Shown: positions 46,683 to 55,130 of the stretch, in pieces
Layout: every line of letters begins with the position of its first letter
Position numbering within the stretch: position 1 is the stretch's first letter
Assembly: GCF_002162355.1 (NCBI RefSeq)
Contig: NZ_CP021434.1
Location: 4,580,001-4,644,000, forward strand
Length of the DNA stretch: 64,000 nt
Source of the DNA: Tumebacillus avium
GTDB lineage: Bacteria; Bacillota; Bacilli; Tumebacillales; Tumebacillaceae
Direction of reading: 5' to 3'
Notes under the pieces: generated by a model
Database searches by the model: none
Told to the model about the DNA's origin: nothing
The model's input: the letters and a program-made list of their open reading frames with translations, nothing else
Translations under genes and position numbers: made by a program

Positions 46683-47625
46683 AGGCATCTAAAAATTCAA
46701 CTTGGCTCAGCCGCGCGTCTTTGCCGGTCAAGCGGCCGATGCGCGTCATTTGCACGATGCGCGAAATCATCGCATCAACCGTTTTTGTGGAATCGTAAAA
46801 CGTTTTGTAGACCGCCGGCGGTTCGTAGTTGGAGGTGAACAAGGTCGGCAGTTTGTTCGAGAAGCGGTAGTTGATGATGCGGAATATCTTGTCGAGCGTA
46901 AACTCGTTGGCGCGCTCTTGGGCAAATTCGTCGATCGCCAAGACCGGCACCGTGCAGTATTTTTCCAGCACAGCTTCCATGTCCTGTCCCGATGCTGCCA
47001 TGCCGCGCAGCTTGTCAAAAATCGTGTCGGCGCGGACGAAGATATTCGGCACCTGGCGATCGTCGAGCATGTTGCAGATCGCCAGCATCAGGTGTGTTTT
47101 GCCAACGCCGGGCGATCCGAAGATGTACAGCCCTTTAAAGGCGGCTGCCGTCTCAATCGGGTTGCGGCGGTGGTCGTAGCCGCTGGCAAATTCCATCGCC
47201 GCCGCATAGAGCTCCGGATGCTTGCGCGCCTGCTCCTGCGGGTAGTTGTCAAAGCGGTATTCCTTGTCGGCCAGCGTCTTCTCCGAGAACTCGCGCAACG
47301 AGGAGGTCTCCCGCATTTCGATATGTTTTAAATAGGGATTGCAAGGGCCGCTGCGAACGGTCAACTGGTCGTTGTACAGGTCGAGGTAGTCATAGAGGCC
47401 TTGGGCGTCGCCTTCTTTGCCGCATTTGTCGTAGCCTTGGCAGTTGCCGCAGATGCGCTCCTGCTTGATCAGGTCGAGCAGGAGGATCGCGCCGCGCTTG
47501 ACCGTCTGATCATCGACGCCAAGCGAGCGCAGGTGCGGCAGACGCTCGCGGAAATAGTCGGGCGAATAGTCGAACTGCCCTTTCAGGCGCGCCGCCATGC
47601 CCAGTGCCGAACCGATGTGCTCCAT
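46681..47625 (-). CDS. dnaI: Primosomal protein DnaI (helicase loader)
   Basis: AAA+ ATPase that loads the replicative helicase DnaC. The N-terminal zinc-binding region is visible (ICGNCQGYDKCGKEGD), followed by the AAA+ domain with GSPGVGKTHLM (Walker A), VLAIDEFAQE (Walker B region) and LFTSNYEP (sensor I). 314 residues, normal. ATG at 47625 with GGGAGGG. The usual partner dnaB is not adjacent upstream; pheB is. Confidence 0.93.
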   Translation of the reverse strand: MEHIGSALGMAARLKGQFDYSPDYFRERLPHLRSLGVDDQTVKRGAILLLDLIKQERICGNCQGYDKCGKEGDAQGLYDYLDLYNDQLTVRSGPCNPYLKHIEMRETSSLREFSEKTLADKEYRFDNYPQEQARKHPELYAAAMEFASGYDHRRNPIETAAAFKGLYIFGSPGVGKTHLMLAICNMLDDRQVPNIFVRADTIFDKLRGMAASGQDMEAVLEKYCTVPVLAIDEFAQERANEFTLDKIFRIINYRFSNKLPTLFTSNYEPPAVYKTFYDSTKTVDAMISRIVQMTRIGRLTGKDARLSQVEFLDA

Positions 47626-47720
47626 TGCATACCCTCCCTTCTGTCGTTTCGTGCATGATTCATATACGTACTAGAGTACCACGCCGCCAAGGTTGTCCTC
47701 AAGACACGAAATCTGACAGC

Positions 47721-48167
47721 TTAGGAGTAGCCGACCACTTCCGCCTTGCGCACGCCTTGCAGCTTTTCGAGGCTTTCCAGCAGTTCATCGACCGAAGTGG
47801 TCAGATGTTGCACTTCGACGGTCATCGTCAAATGGGCCGCCTGGCTCATCGGAATCCCTTGATTGATCGTGATGATGTTGCCGCCGTGCTTGGCAATCGC
47901 GTTGAGCACCGCCGACAAGACGCCTTGGCGGTGCTCAAGGATCAGGGACAAGGTGATCAGTCTCCCCTGACCTTCTTCTTCGTACAGGAACACAAGATCC
48001 CGATATTTATAAAAAGCGGAACGCGACAAGCCCGCCAAATTGACAGCATCGTGCACCGTGTTGGCTTCGCCGCGGGCCAGCATGTCTTTGACTTGAACGG
48101 TCTTGATCATCGCTTCCGGCATGATATCTTCTGCGACCAGATAAAAGCAGCGCCGCTTGGAACTCAC
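47721..48167 (-). CDS. pheB: ACT domain protein PheB (YszB)
   Basis: 148 residues. The N-terminal part contains a small helix-turn-helix-like segment (AVNLAGLSRSAFYKYRDLVF) and the C-terminal part is an ACT domain (ITLSLILEHRQGVLSAVLNA) that would bind an amino acid. B. subtilis PheB has the same size and architecture. The GTG at 48167 is chosen because GGGGAGGG lies seven bases before it; the longer open frame runs back into asnB and is rejected. Confidence 0.88.
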   Translation of the reverse strand: MSSKRRCFYLVAEDIMPEAMIKTVQVKDMLARGEANTVHDAVNLAGLSRSAFYKYRDLVFLYEEEGQGRLITLSLILEHRQGVLSAVLNAIAKHGGNIITINQGIPMSQAAHLTMTVEVQHLTTSVDELLESLEKLQGVRKAEVVGYS

Positions 48168-48242
48168 AGTCGAACCCTCCCCATTATCACTTTTACTTCT
48201 ATTGTATAGAAAGTACGGATTATTTAATAGTCTATCTCCATA

Positions 48243-48276
48243 AAAAAGAGACCCTCTGCGCGAACAGAGGGCTCGG
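48243..48276 (-). terminator. Terminator of asnB
   Basis: On the minus strand CCCTCTG and CAGAGGG pair across TTCGCG, extended by GAGC/TCTC, then TTTTTT. Confidence 0.85.
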
Positions 48277-48286
48277 GTCGATGAAA

Positions 48287-50212
48287 TTAGTAAGCGGCCA
48301 GCGGCGCGTTGTGCTCGCGGCGCGTCTTGACGGTCGGCGGCACTTGCGGCGTGATCGTCACGGAACGCTCGACGTAGATCTGGTGCCACATCATGAAGAC
48401 GAGGATCGTCCAGACTTTGCGCGCGTTGTCGCGGACGCCGTTTTTGTGATCTTCGAGCATCTGCATGACATACTGCTTGTTGATCAGGTGATCGATTGGG
48501 CTGGCGTCGATCAGCTCGCGTGCCCACTGGTAGTGCTCTTTTTTCAGCCAATGGCGGGTCGGCACCGGGAAGCCGAGCTTCGGACGCTCTGCCACTTCTT
48601 TGGGCAGAATGTCGCGCACCGCTTCACGGAGCACGTATTTGGTCGTGCCGTTCATCGTGCGGTACTGGGCCGGAATCTTTGCGGCAAACTCAAACACCTC
48701 TTTGTCGAGGAACGGAACGCGCAGCTCCAGCGAGTTGGCCATCGTCATCTTGTCCGCTTTCATCAAAATGTCGCCCGGCAGCCAGGTGTGGAAGTCGATG
48801 TACTGCATTTTGGTCACGTCATCGTACTTCGCCGCACGGTCATAGTACGGCTGGGTGATGTCGAGGTAACGGCGCAGACCCATCTGCTCCGGGTTCATGC
48901 GCACGAACTCCTCTTTCATCTGCTCGCCGAAGATAAAGGCGTTGCCGACGAAGCGCTCCTGCAAGGTCTTGCCGCCGCGCATCAGGAAGGAACGACCTTT
49001 CATGCCTTCCGGGAACATCTCCGCCATCGAGCCCAGAGTGCGGCGCATCGACATCGGCAGGTAGTCGAACATTTTCAGGGACAAAGGTTCACGGTAGATG
49101 GTGTAGCCGCCAAACACTTCGTCCGCCCCTTCGCCGGACAGGACGACGGTGATGTAACGGCTCGCCAGCTCCGCGACAAAGTACAGCGCAATCGCCGACG
49201 GGTCGGCGATCGGCTCATCCTGATGGAACATCAGGCGCGGCAGCACATCGAGGTATTCCTTGGCCGTGATGATCGTGTCGCGGTGCTCTGTGCCGAGGAT
49301 ATTCGCCGTCTCGCGGGCATAAGCGATCTCCGACTGTCCGCCTGCGCCTTCAAAGCCGACGGTGAACGTCTTGACCTGCTCCAGCTCTTTGAGCAGGGAG
49401 ACGATGGTCGAAGAGTCGACACCGGAGGAGAGGAATGCGCCGCGCGGCACTTCGGAGTTCATGTGTGCTTTGACCGAGTTGCGGAGGATCTCCTGCGTGC
49501 CTTCGATGTAGTAGGACAAGGGACGGTCTTCCGGCTCGAACTTAAGATCCCAGTAACGGGTGATCTCTTTGATCTTGCCGCCTTTGATCACCATGTAATG
49601 GGCAGCCGGCAGCTTGTGGATGCCTTTGAACATGGTCAGCGGGTCTGGCGCGTACTGGAAGGTCAAGTAGTTCCAGAACGACTCCGGGTTGACGTCGCGG
49701 GCCACGCCCGGCGCTTCGAGCAGGGATTTGATCTCCGAACCCCAGACGATGCTGTCAGTCGTTTCCGTATAGTAGCACGGCTTGATCCCGAAATGGTCGC
49801 GGGCGATCAGCACCATGTCATTGCGCGTGTCGACGATCGCAAAGGCAAACATGCCGCGCAGCTCTTTCACGCAGTCCGGGCCTTTTTCTTCGTACAGGTG
49901 GACGATAACTTCGGTGTCAGCCTCGGTCTGGAACTGGTGTCCGCGCTCGATGAGCCATTTGCGCAGCTCCTGGTAGTTGTAGATCTCGCCGTTGAAGGAG
50001 ATCCAGACGGTGCCGTCCTCGTTGGGCATCGGCTGATGGCCGCCTTCCAGGTCGATGATCGACAAGCGGCGGAAACCAAGTCCAACCGGCCCTTCAAAAT
50101 GCATGCCCGAATCGTCCGGACCGCGGTGCACGATCTGAGCGTGCATGCGCTCCAGCACATTTTGGTCAACCGGCTGTCCGGTTTTGTTGTACATTCCCAC
50201 GATGCCACACAT
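48287..50212 (-). CDS. asnB: Asparagine synthase (glutamine-hydrolysing)
   Basis: Makes asparagine from aspartate, glutamine and ATP. The glutaminase domain begins with the nucleophile Cys2 (MCGIVGMYN) and has HRGPDDSG and FNGEIYNYQELR. The synthase domain has the PP-loop LSSGVDSSTIVSLL. At 641 residues it is of the long type seen in Bacillus AsnB/AsnO. B. subtilis has several paralogues and the sequence alone does not say which one this is. Confidence 0.93.
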   Translation of the reverse strand: MCGIVGMYNKTGQPVDQNVLERMHAQIVHRGPDDSGMHFEGPVGLGFRRLSIIDLEGGHQPMPNEDGTVWISFNGEIYNYQELRKWLIERGHQFQTEADTEVIVHLYEEKGPDCVKELRGMFAFAIVDTRNDMVLIARDHFGIKPCYYTETTDSIVWGSEIKSLLEAPGVARDVNPESFWNYLTFQYAPDPLTMFKGIHKLPAAHYMVIKGGKIKEITRYWDLKFEPEDRPLSYYIEGTQEILRNSVKAHMNSEVPRGAFLSSGVDSSTIVSLLKELEQVKTFTVGFEGAGGQSEIAYARETANILGTEHRDTIITAKEYLDVLPRLMFHQDEPIADPSAIALYFVAELASRYITVVLSGEGADEVFGGYTIYREPLSLKMFDYLPMSMRRTLGSMAEMFPEGMKGRSFLMRGGKTLQERFVGNAFIFGEQMKEEFVRMNPEQMGLRRYLDITQPYYDRAAKYDDVTKMQYIDFHTWLPGDILMKADKMTMANSLELRVPFLDKEVFEFAAKIPAQYRTMNGTTKYVLREAVRDILPKEVAERPKLGFPVPTRHWLKKEHYQWARELIDASPIDHLINKQYVMQMLEDHKNGVRDNARKVWTILVFMMWHQIYVERSVTITPQVPPTVKTRREHNAPLAAY

Positions 50213-50318
50213 CTATGTAAAACCTCGCTTTCTCTATCGAAGACGATGAACTCGTTTGTATCGTATTGTTTCATATACAGGCAGAACTATTAAAGTGTAG
50301 TCTCTTTCATTCTGCTCG

Positions 50319-50837
50319 TCAACGCGAAGAACTAGACAGATTTTGGATGATTTCAGCCGTGATTGACTGAATCGAGCGGTCAGTCGTGTCCACCGTCCAA
50401 TTCGCAAAATCATACAGGCCTTTGCGTGCTTCCAGAAGCTCTTCCACACGGGCGCGCAGGCCGGTGTCGCTTGGCAAAAGCGGGCGGTTCTCATCCTGCC
50501 CGACGCGGCGCACGATTTCGTCGAGAGATGCGGTCAGATGGACGACATCGCCGCTTTGTTTCATCAGTTCGCGGTTCGCTTCCGACAACACCACTCCCCC
50601 GCCGGTCGTAATCACCGCAGGTTCGCGTTGCGCGAGTTCGGTGAGCATCACATGCTCCAGGCTGCGAAAATACGCCTCTCCCCGCTCGGCAAACAGCTCG
50701 GGAATCGGACTGCCCTGGGCCTGTACGATTTCTGCATCGGTGTCGTACAAGTCAACCCCCAGCTCCGCGGCCAGCGCCTGCCCGACGGTCGTTTTGCCCG
50801 TACCCATAAATCCGATCAGATACAGTCGCCTCTTCAT
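50319..50837 (-). CDS. aroK: Shikimate kinase
   Basis: Phosphorylates shikimate. Walker A GFMGTGKTTVGQALA, substrate motif DTDAEIVQAQG and ERGEAYFRSLE, and VITTGGGVVL are all present. ATG at 50837 with AAGGAG upstream gives 172 residues. Alone rather than in an aro operon. Confidence 0.95.
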   Translation of the reverse strand: MKRRLYLIGFMGTGKTTVGQALAAELGVDLYDTDAEIVQAQGSPIPELFAERGEAYFRSLEHVMLTELAQREPAVITTGGGVVLSEANRELMKQSGDVVHLTASLDEIVRRVGQDENRPLLPSDTGLRARVEELLEARKGLYDFANWTVDTTDRSIQSITAEIIQNLSSSSR

Positions 50838-51025
50838 AGTATTCGCTCCTTGTGGCTTTCTTTTGGACTCATCATAATATGACGCGCGAAAACGGGCAAC
50901 CGTCACACCTTGTTCCCAGAAAAAGTTACGTGTTTCGTAATAATTTCCCGTTGTTGTCTATGGTACAATAAGGGCGTACTCAAATATTTATGATCTTGAA
51001 ACTATATATGAAGGAGTCTTGCGCC

Positions 51026-51235
51026 ATGTGGGATAGCTTTTTGCACTGGATGGGCGAAGCGACGATGTGGGACTGGATCTGGCACATTGTGGCTGTCGTC
51101 GTCACTCTTTATTTGAGCGTGCCCGGCCTGTGGTGGCCGCACGTGGAAAAATATATGAAAAAGAAAAAAGAACGCGAAGCTGCTGCCAAGCTTGCTGCTG
51201 AGCAGGCAACGATGAATATGTCCAAGGGCAAGTAA
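51026..51235 (+). CDS. Small single-pass membrane protein
   Basis: 69 residues: a Trp-rich start (MWDSFLHWMGEATMWDWIWH), one transmembrane helix (HIVAVVVTLYLSVPGLWW) and a charged cytoplasmic tail (KKKKEREAAAKLAAEQA). GAAGGAG lies nine bases before the ATG and a terminator follows. Family not recognised. Confidence 0.75.
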   Translation: MWDSFLHWMGEATMWDWIWHIVAVVVTLYLSVPGLWWPHVEKYMKKKKEREAAAKLAAEQATMNMSKGK

Positions 51236-51245
51236 GCGCGGATTG

Positions 51246-51280
51246 GAATCGCTCCGGTGCGACACCGGGGCGATTTTTCT
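51246..51280 (+). terminator. Terminator after the small membrane protein gene
   Basis: ATCGCTCCGGTG and (A)CACCGGGGCGAT pair, followed by TTTTTC. Confidence 0.85.
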
Positions 51281-51380
51281 TGACAGGGTTCTCTTTTTTG
51301 TGTCGAAAGAAAAAGGTAGAGCCGGAATCTCACCGCGCATATACTGCAATATGTCAGATGCGAAAAGCGGGGGATGGTTC

Positions 51381-51569
51381 ATGACGAGCAGCATGCTCGC
51401 GGTGCAAATCGAAGGGTTACGGTCGGAGATGATCAAGGTCGCCGAACGCCAAGGCAGCCTCGTCGACCCCCAAGTGGTCGAGATCAGCCAGCGACTCGAT
51501 CAGCTGATCCTGCTGATGCAGCAAAACAAGAGGTTTACTGCCAATCGCCTGCACAAGCGTCCTAATTAG
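51381..51569 (+). CDS. Spo0E-like aspartyl-phosphate phosphatase
   Basis: 62 residues, the size of the Spo0E/YisI/YnzD group, which dephosphorylates Spo0A and so restrains sporulation. The family signature is seen in EISQRLDQLI (SQxLD) after a first helix (VQIEGLRSEMIKVAERQG). The ATG at 51381 follows GGGGGATG; upstream in-frame starts have no ribosome binding site. Confidence 0.88.
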   Translation: MTSSMLAVQIEGLRSEMIKVAERQGSLVDPQVVEISQRLDQLILLMQQNKRFTANRLHKRPN

Positions 51570-51584
51570 GACGCTTTTTTTGTT
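51554..51584 (+). terminator. Terminator overlapping the Spo0E-like stop codon
   Basis: AAGCGTCC-TAATT-AGGACGCTT with seven T after it. The TAG stop lies at the loop and start of the right arm, so the last codons form the left arm. Confidence 0.88.
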
Positions 51585-51776
51585 TTTTTAAAAGAAGATC
51601 GGAAGAGAAAACTTTCGTTAATGAATAAGTGAAGATGCGTAAAAAGCTAGTTTTGACTAATAATTAATATCATCTGCTCTGTAATTATATTCCATCGTTT
51701 ACATGAGTGATTACATAGTGGTATTATGTGGGTAGATGTTTAAAATAAATCTGGATTAAGAAAGGGGAATAAATAC

Positions 51777-54182
51777 ATGAAAATGAAGAAGGTTCCAGCT
51801 TTTGCCGTTGCCTCTACCCTTGTGCTGTCAATGGCTGCGATAAATACTTTTCCTGTATTGGCTGCTCCGTCAGAAAAATCAAAAGCGGTCGATCGGCAGG
51901 AATCTGCGAGAATAGATATTTCTGAAAATTCAAAAGGTAAAGAAAATTTATCATGGAACATCAAGAAAGATGTGCCGAGTTTTGTTTCTGGCAAGCTCTC
52001 TTCCCGTACGGTGCGCTCCGGGTCGGATGCTGTGGCAGTGCTGGAGGAGAACCGCGACCTGTTTAATATGGACTCTGCTCAGCTGGAGCTGACTCCGTTT
52101 GATACGATCAAGGACGAGCATGGACAAGCGTTTAAGTTCCGTCAAACTTATAAAGGCGTGCCGGTCTTTGGGAATGAGCTGATTTTGCACACGGATGCGG
52201 ATGGCAAGGTCACTGCGGTCAACGGGTATTATGACCCGGTGGTGAAGATCAAAGGCTTGAAGGTGAAACCGTCGCTGTCTGCTGACCAAGCGCTGACCGT
52301 TGCCAAGCAAACGCTGAAAGTGACCGCTGCAGCATCGTTTGATGTGCAGGAGTCGCAGTTGGTCGTTTACGAGGCTGGTGAAGGCGATTATCATCTGGTC
52401 TACCTCGTGACGCTGTCGACGCTGGACGGCACGCCGGTCTATGCGGATGTGTTTGTGGATGCGCACGACGGTGCGGTTGTCCACACGATCTCCAAGCTGT
52501 CGATGGTCGCAGCGGTCGCTCCTGCTTCAGGTGTGCTGGATGATACGAAGACGCTAAATACGGACTTGGTCTCCGGCCTGTACTACTTGAGCGATGTCAC
52601 CAAGCCGATGTTTTCCACCGGCGGCAAGATCGACACGTATTCGGCCAACTACGGGCTGTCGCTGCCGGGCACGATGCTGTCGAACACCGACAATGTCTGG
52701 TCGGACAAGGCGGCTGTTGATGCGCACTATTATGCGGGACTTGTATATGACTACTACTATACGGAGCATGGACGCAACTCGTTTGATAACAACGGGGCGA
52801 CGATTAAGTCGACCGTTCATTACAGCTCGAACTATAACAACGCGTTTTGGAACGGCGGACAGATGGTCTATGGGGACGGTGACGGCAAGAACTATCTCGC
52901 CTTTTCAGGCGCGCTCGACGTGGTGGCGCATGAGTTGACACATGCAGTGACGACGAAGACGGCCGGGTTGATCTATCAGGACCAGTCGGGCGCGTTGAGC
53001 GAGTCGTTCTCGGATGTGTTTGGGGAGTTGATTGAGAACAAGCCGGATAATAACTGGCTGGTTGGCGAAGCGATCGTGACGCCAGACATTCCGGGCGATG
53101 CGATGCGGTCGCTGGCAGACCCGGGGGCGTACAATCATCCGGACAACATGGCGGAGTATTTGTACACGTCGGCCGACAGCGGCGGTGTGCACACGAACTC
53201 GGGGATTCCGAACAAGGCGTTTTATCTATTTGTGACCGCGCCGGGCATGACGCAACAAAAGGCCGGCAAGGTGTGGTATCGGGCGTTGACGCAGTATTTG
53301 ACGTCGAAGTCGATTTTTAATGACGCGCGCAATGCGACTCGTCAGGCGGCGATCGATCTGTACGGCGCCGGGTCGGCAGAAGTGGCTACTGTGGTCAATG
53401 CGTGGGAAAGCGTTGGGGTGAATGACTCGACGGGCGATCCGTTTGAGCCGAACAACTCGAAGGAATCGGCGTATGCTCCGGTGATTTCGGACACGACGTA
53501 TAATGGACGCATCACGTCGGCGGGCGATGAGGATTGGTTTAAGTTCACGCCGAGCGCGAATGGCAATGTGACCGTTTTGATGAACAATATGGCGTATGAT
53601 TATGATCTTGCTGTTTATGATGCAACTTCGAATCTGATCGGCCAGTCGACGAACCGCGGGAACTTGGCGGAGACCGTGGCGTTTAGCGGGACGGCTGGCG
53701 CGACTTATTATGTGAAAATTGTGGGCTATAATGGGGCGCAAAGCTCGACTTCGGTGTATACGCTGAAAGCGACGTTCCCGACGGTGACGACGAACAAGTG
53801 GTTCTATGAGACGCTTCCGATGGATACGCCTCATCCTTATCCGGTGAGCTATAACAACAGATATCAGCACACGTATAAGAAGCAAGGGGCGCAGAAGGTT
53901 GCGCTGCACTTCTCGCGCTTTGAGACGGAGCACACGTATGATTATGTGCAGATTCGGGATAAGAATGATTTGACGGTGTATACGTATACCGGGACGCTGG
54001 CCGGTTTCTGGGTGACGCTGGACGGTGATGAAGCTTCGGCGATTTTGTTTAGTGACAGCTCGGTGACGGCGTTTGGCTATACGATTGACCAGGTGGCTTA
54101 TTATAATCCGACGGCGATTGTTTCGGCTGGGATGCTGGCGGAGGAGCCGAAGACTAGTTTTGTGGATCCGATTGAGGAGTAA
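51777..54182 (+). CDS. Secreted M4 (thermolysin-family) metalloprotease with C-terminal PPC and CUB-like domains
   Basis: Secreted zinc endopeptidase. Order: signal peptide (about 1-30), propeptide with FTP (about 55-110) and PepSY (about 120-205) regions, catalytic M4 domain (about 210-550), a pre-peptidase C-terminal domain (about 560-660) and a CUB-like domain (about 675-775, YDYVQIRDKNDLTVYTYTG). The zinc site is HELTH at 385-389 with the third ligand Glu409 in SGALSESF, the spacing of thermolysin. An AAGAAAGGGG ribosome binding site precedes the ATG. Neighbouring terminators make it monocistronic. At 801 residues it is much longer than thermolysin precursors because of the two extra domains. 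Confidence 0.93.
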   Translation: MKMKKVPAFAVASTLVLSMAAINTFPVLAAPSEKSKAVDRQESARIDISENSKGKENLSWNIKKDVPSFVSGKLSSRTVRSGSDAVAVLEENRDLFNMDSAQLELTPFDTIKDEHGQAFKFRQTYKGVPVFGNELILHTDADGKVTAVNGYYDPVVKIKGLKVKPSLSADQALTVAKQTLKVTAAASFDVQESQLVVYEAGEGDYHLVYLVTLSTLDGTPVYADVFVDAHDGAVVHTISKLSMVAAVAPASGVLDDTKTLNTDLVSGLYYLSDVTKPMFSTGGKIDTYSANYGLSLPGTMLSNTDNVWSDKAAVDAHYYAGLVYDYYYTEHGRNSFDNNGATIKSTVHYSSNYNNAFWNGGQMVYGDGDGKNYLAFSGALDVVAHELTHAVTTKTAGLIYQDQSGALSESFSDVFGELIENKPDNNWLVGEAIVTPDIPGDAMRSLADPGAYNHPDNMAEYLYTSADSGGVHTNSGIPNKAFYLFVTAPGMTQQKAGKVWYRALTQYLTSKSIFNDARNATRQAAIDLYGAGSAEVATVVNAWESVGVNDSTGDPFEPNNSKESAYAPVISDTTYNGRITSAGDEDWFKFTPSANGNVTVLMNNMAYDYDLAVYDATSNLIGQSTNRGNLAETVAFSGTAGATYYVKIVGYNGAQSSTSVYTLKATFPTVTTNKWFYETLPMDTPHPYPVSYNNRYQHTYKKQGAQKVALHFSRFETEHTYDYVQIRDKNDLTVYTYTGTLAGFWVTLDGDEASAILFSDSSVTAFGYTIDQVAYYNPTAIVSAGMLAEEPKTSFVDPIEE

Positions 54183-54209
54183 AGTGTGAGTAAAAGGCAC
54201 AAAGTTCAA

Positions 54210-54243
54210 GACCCCCATGCATGCGCATGGGGGTCTTTTTGTT
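54210..54243 (+). terminator. Terminator of the M4 protease gene
   Basis: AAGACCCCCATGC and GCATGGGGGTCTT pair around ATGC with TTTTT after it. The 280 bases that follow, up to 54522, hold no gene or signal that I recognise. Confidence 0.9.
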
Positions 54244-54522
54244 GTTGGGCAGAGGGCTGGGGCTGGGTGGTCGGGTCCGGGCGGGACATGCTCCGGGTTC
54301 ACGTTTCATCTGTACCCCTTGATTGAGTAAAACCTTTTTAGAGGTAGGGTAAAGATTCAAAGATCACCACTTCCGCATATCCCGCCCTCCCCCAAGTTTT
54401 TCAGGTGCCCGGCGTTTGGAAGTTCGTTGCAGGATGAGTTGATTGCTCGTTGTCTGCCTGGGTTTTATGAGTGGCAGTTGCGATTGCTTTCCTGCTGCTC
54501 GCATTGATAGATTGGTCGATTG

Positions 54523-54795
54523 TTAGGACTCCTGACCATCTTGTTCTTGTTGCATGGTGTTGTTCTGAGCATTGTTCTGAGCATTGTTCTGAGCATTGTT
54601 CTGAGCATTGTTCTGAGCATTGTTCTGAGCATTGTTCTGAGCATTGTTCTGAGCATTGTTCTGCGCGTTGTTTTGACTTTGGTTTTGGTTGGCCGCTTGT
54701 TGGAGCTCTTCTTCGTCTCCTTCGGCGTTGATGAACTGCAGGACTTGCATCAGGCCGGTATTGTCTCGGCGCTGCTGTTGTTGATCGTCTGCCAT
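54523..54795 (-). CDS. QNNA-repeat protein at the end of the comG-type operon
   Basis: 90 residues with no signal peptide or membrane helix. The N-terminal 35 residues are acidic and Gln-rich (MADDQQQQRRDNTGLMQVLQ), followed by nine QNNA units (about 43-78) and a short tail. AGGTGATG lies before the ATG and the start is 17 bases after the preceding pilin-like gene, so I take the minus strand as the coding one. All frames through the repeat are open because the unit is 12 bases long, so coding status rests on the ribosome binding site and operon position. Low-complexity; function unknown. Confidence 0.6.
   Translation of the reverse strand: MADDQQQQRRDNTGLMQVLQFINAEGDEEELQQAANQNQSQNNAQNNAQNNAQNNAQNNAQNNAQNNAQNNAQNNAQNNTMQQEQDGQES
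54561..54668. repeat. 12-bp tandem repeat
   Basis: Eight identical units TGTTCTGAGCAT (54561-54656) and one degenerate unit TGTTCTGCGCGT. Being 12 bases long, changes in copy number would lengthen or shorten the encoded protein without a frameshift. Confidence 0.97.
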
Positions 54796-54812
54796 GTGGC
54801 ATCACCTCGGGA

Positions 54813-55130
54813 TTAGAATACCCGTTTGAGGACTGTCTTTATTTTTCCGATTTCACCGGTCGCTTCGATGTGGACAACTGCTCCTTGCTCGTAGATGCGG
54901 AAGGCGTATGTTCCCGCTCCGAGCGAGACGCTCGCTTGGGTGCCACGCCAGGATGGGTCTTGTTGGAGGCGATCCTTCGCGAGAGCGAAGGCCGCTTCGG
55001 CGAGGTAGTAGGACTGGTTGGATCGGGTGAGCTCGGTGGTGATCTGGAGGTCTTGGGTGGTCAGGGTAAGTTGAGCGCCGAGGAGGAGCAGGGTCAGCAT
55101 GAGCAGGGTGATCGGCAGCACCAGCTTCAT
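54813..55130 (-). CDS. Minor pilin-like protein (ComGG/PilX position)
   Basis: 105 residues: a hydrophobic N-terminal helix (LVLPITLLMLTLLLLGAQL) and a periplasmic-type region (NQSYYLAEAAFALAKDRL) characteristic of PilX/GspK-like minor pilins, but without a canonical G|FTLxE processing site. ATG overlaps the preceding stop by about four bases and follows GGGGGAG. Name by position only. Confidence 0.75.
   Translation of the reverse strand: MKLVLPITLLMLTLLLLGAQLTLTTQDLQITTELTRSNQSYYLAEAAFALAKDRLQQDPSWRGTQASVSLGAGTYAFRIYEQGAVVHIEATGEIGKIKTVLKRVF

Noticed and set aside
48168..48551. N-terminal extension of pheB
   Set aside because: The open frame continues upstream into the asnB coding region, but the GTG at 48167 has a proper ribosome binding site and gives the normal family length.
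54561..54668. CRISPR-like array
   Set aside because: The units are contiguous 12-mers with no spacers and there are no cas genes.
54471..54816. Plus-strand and other-frame repeat proteins (SEHC, LSIV or SEQC repeats) over the 12-bp repeat
   Set aside because: A 12-base unit without stops opens every frame. Only the minus-strand QNNA frame has a good ribosome binding site and sits in an operon.
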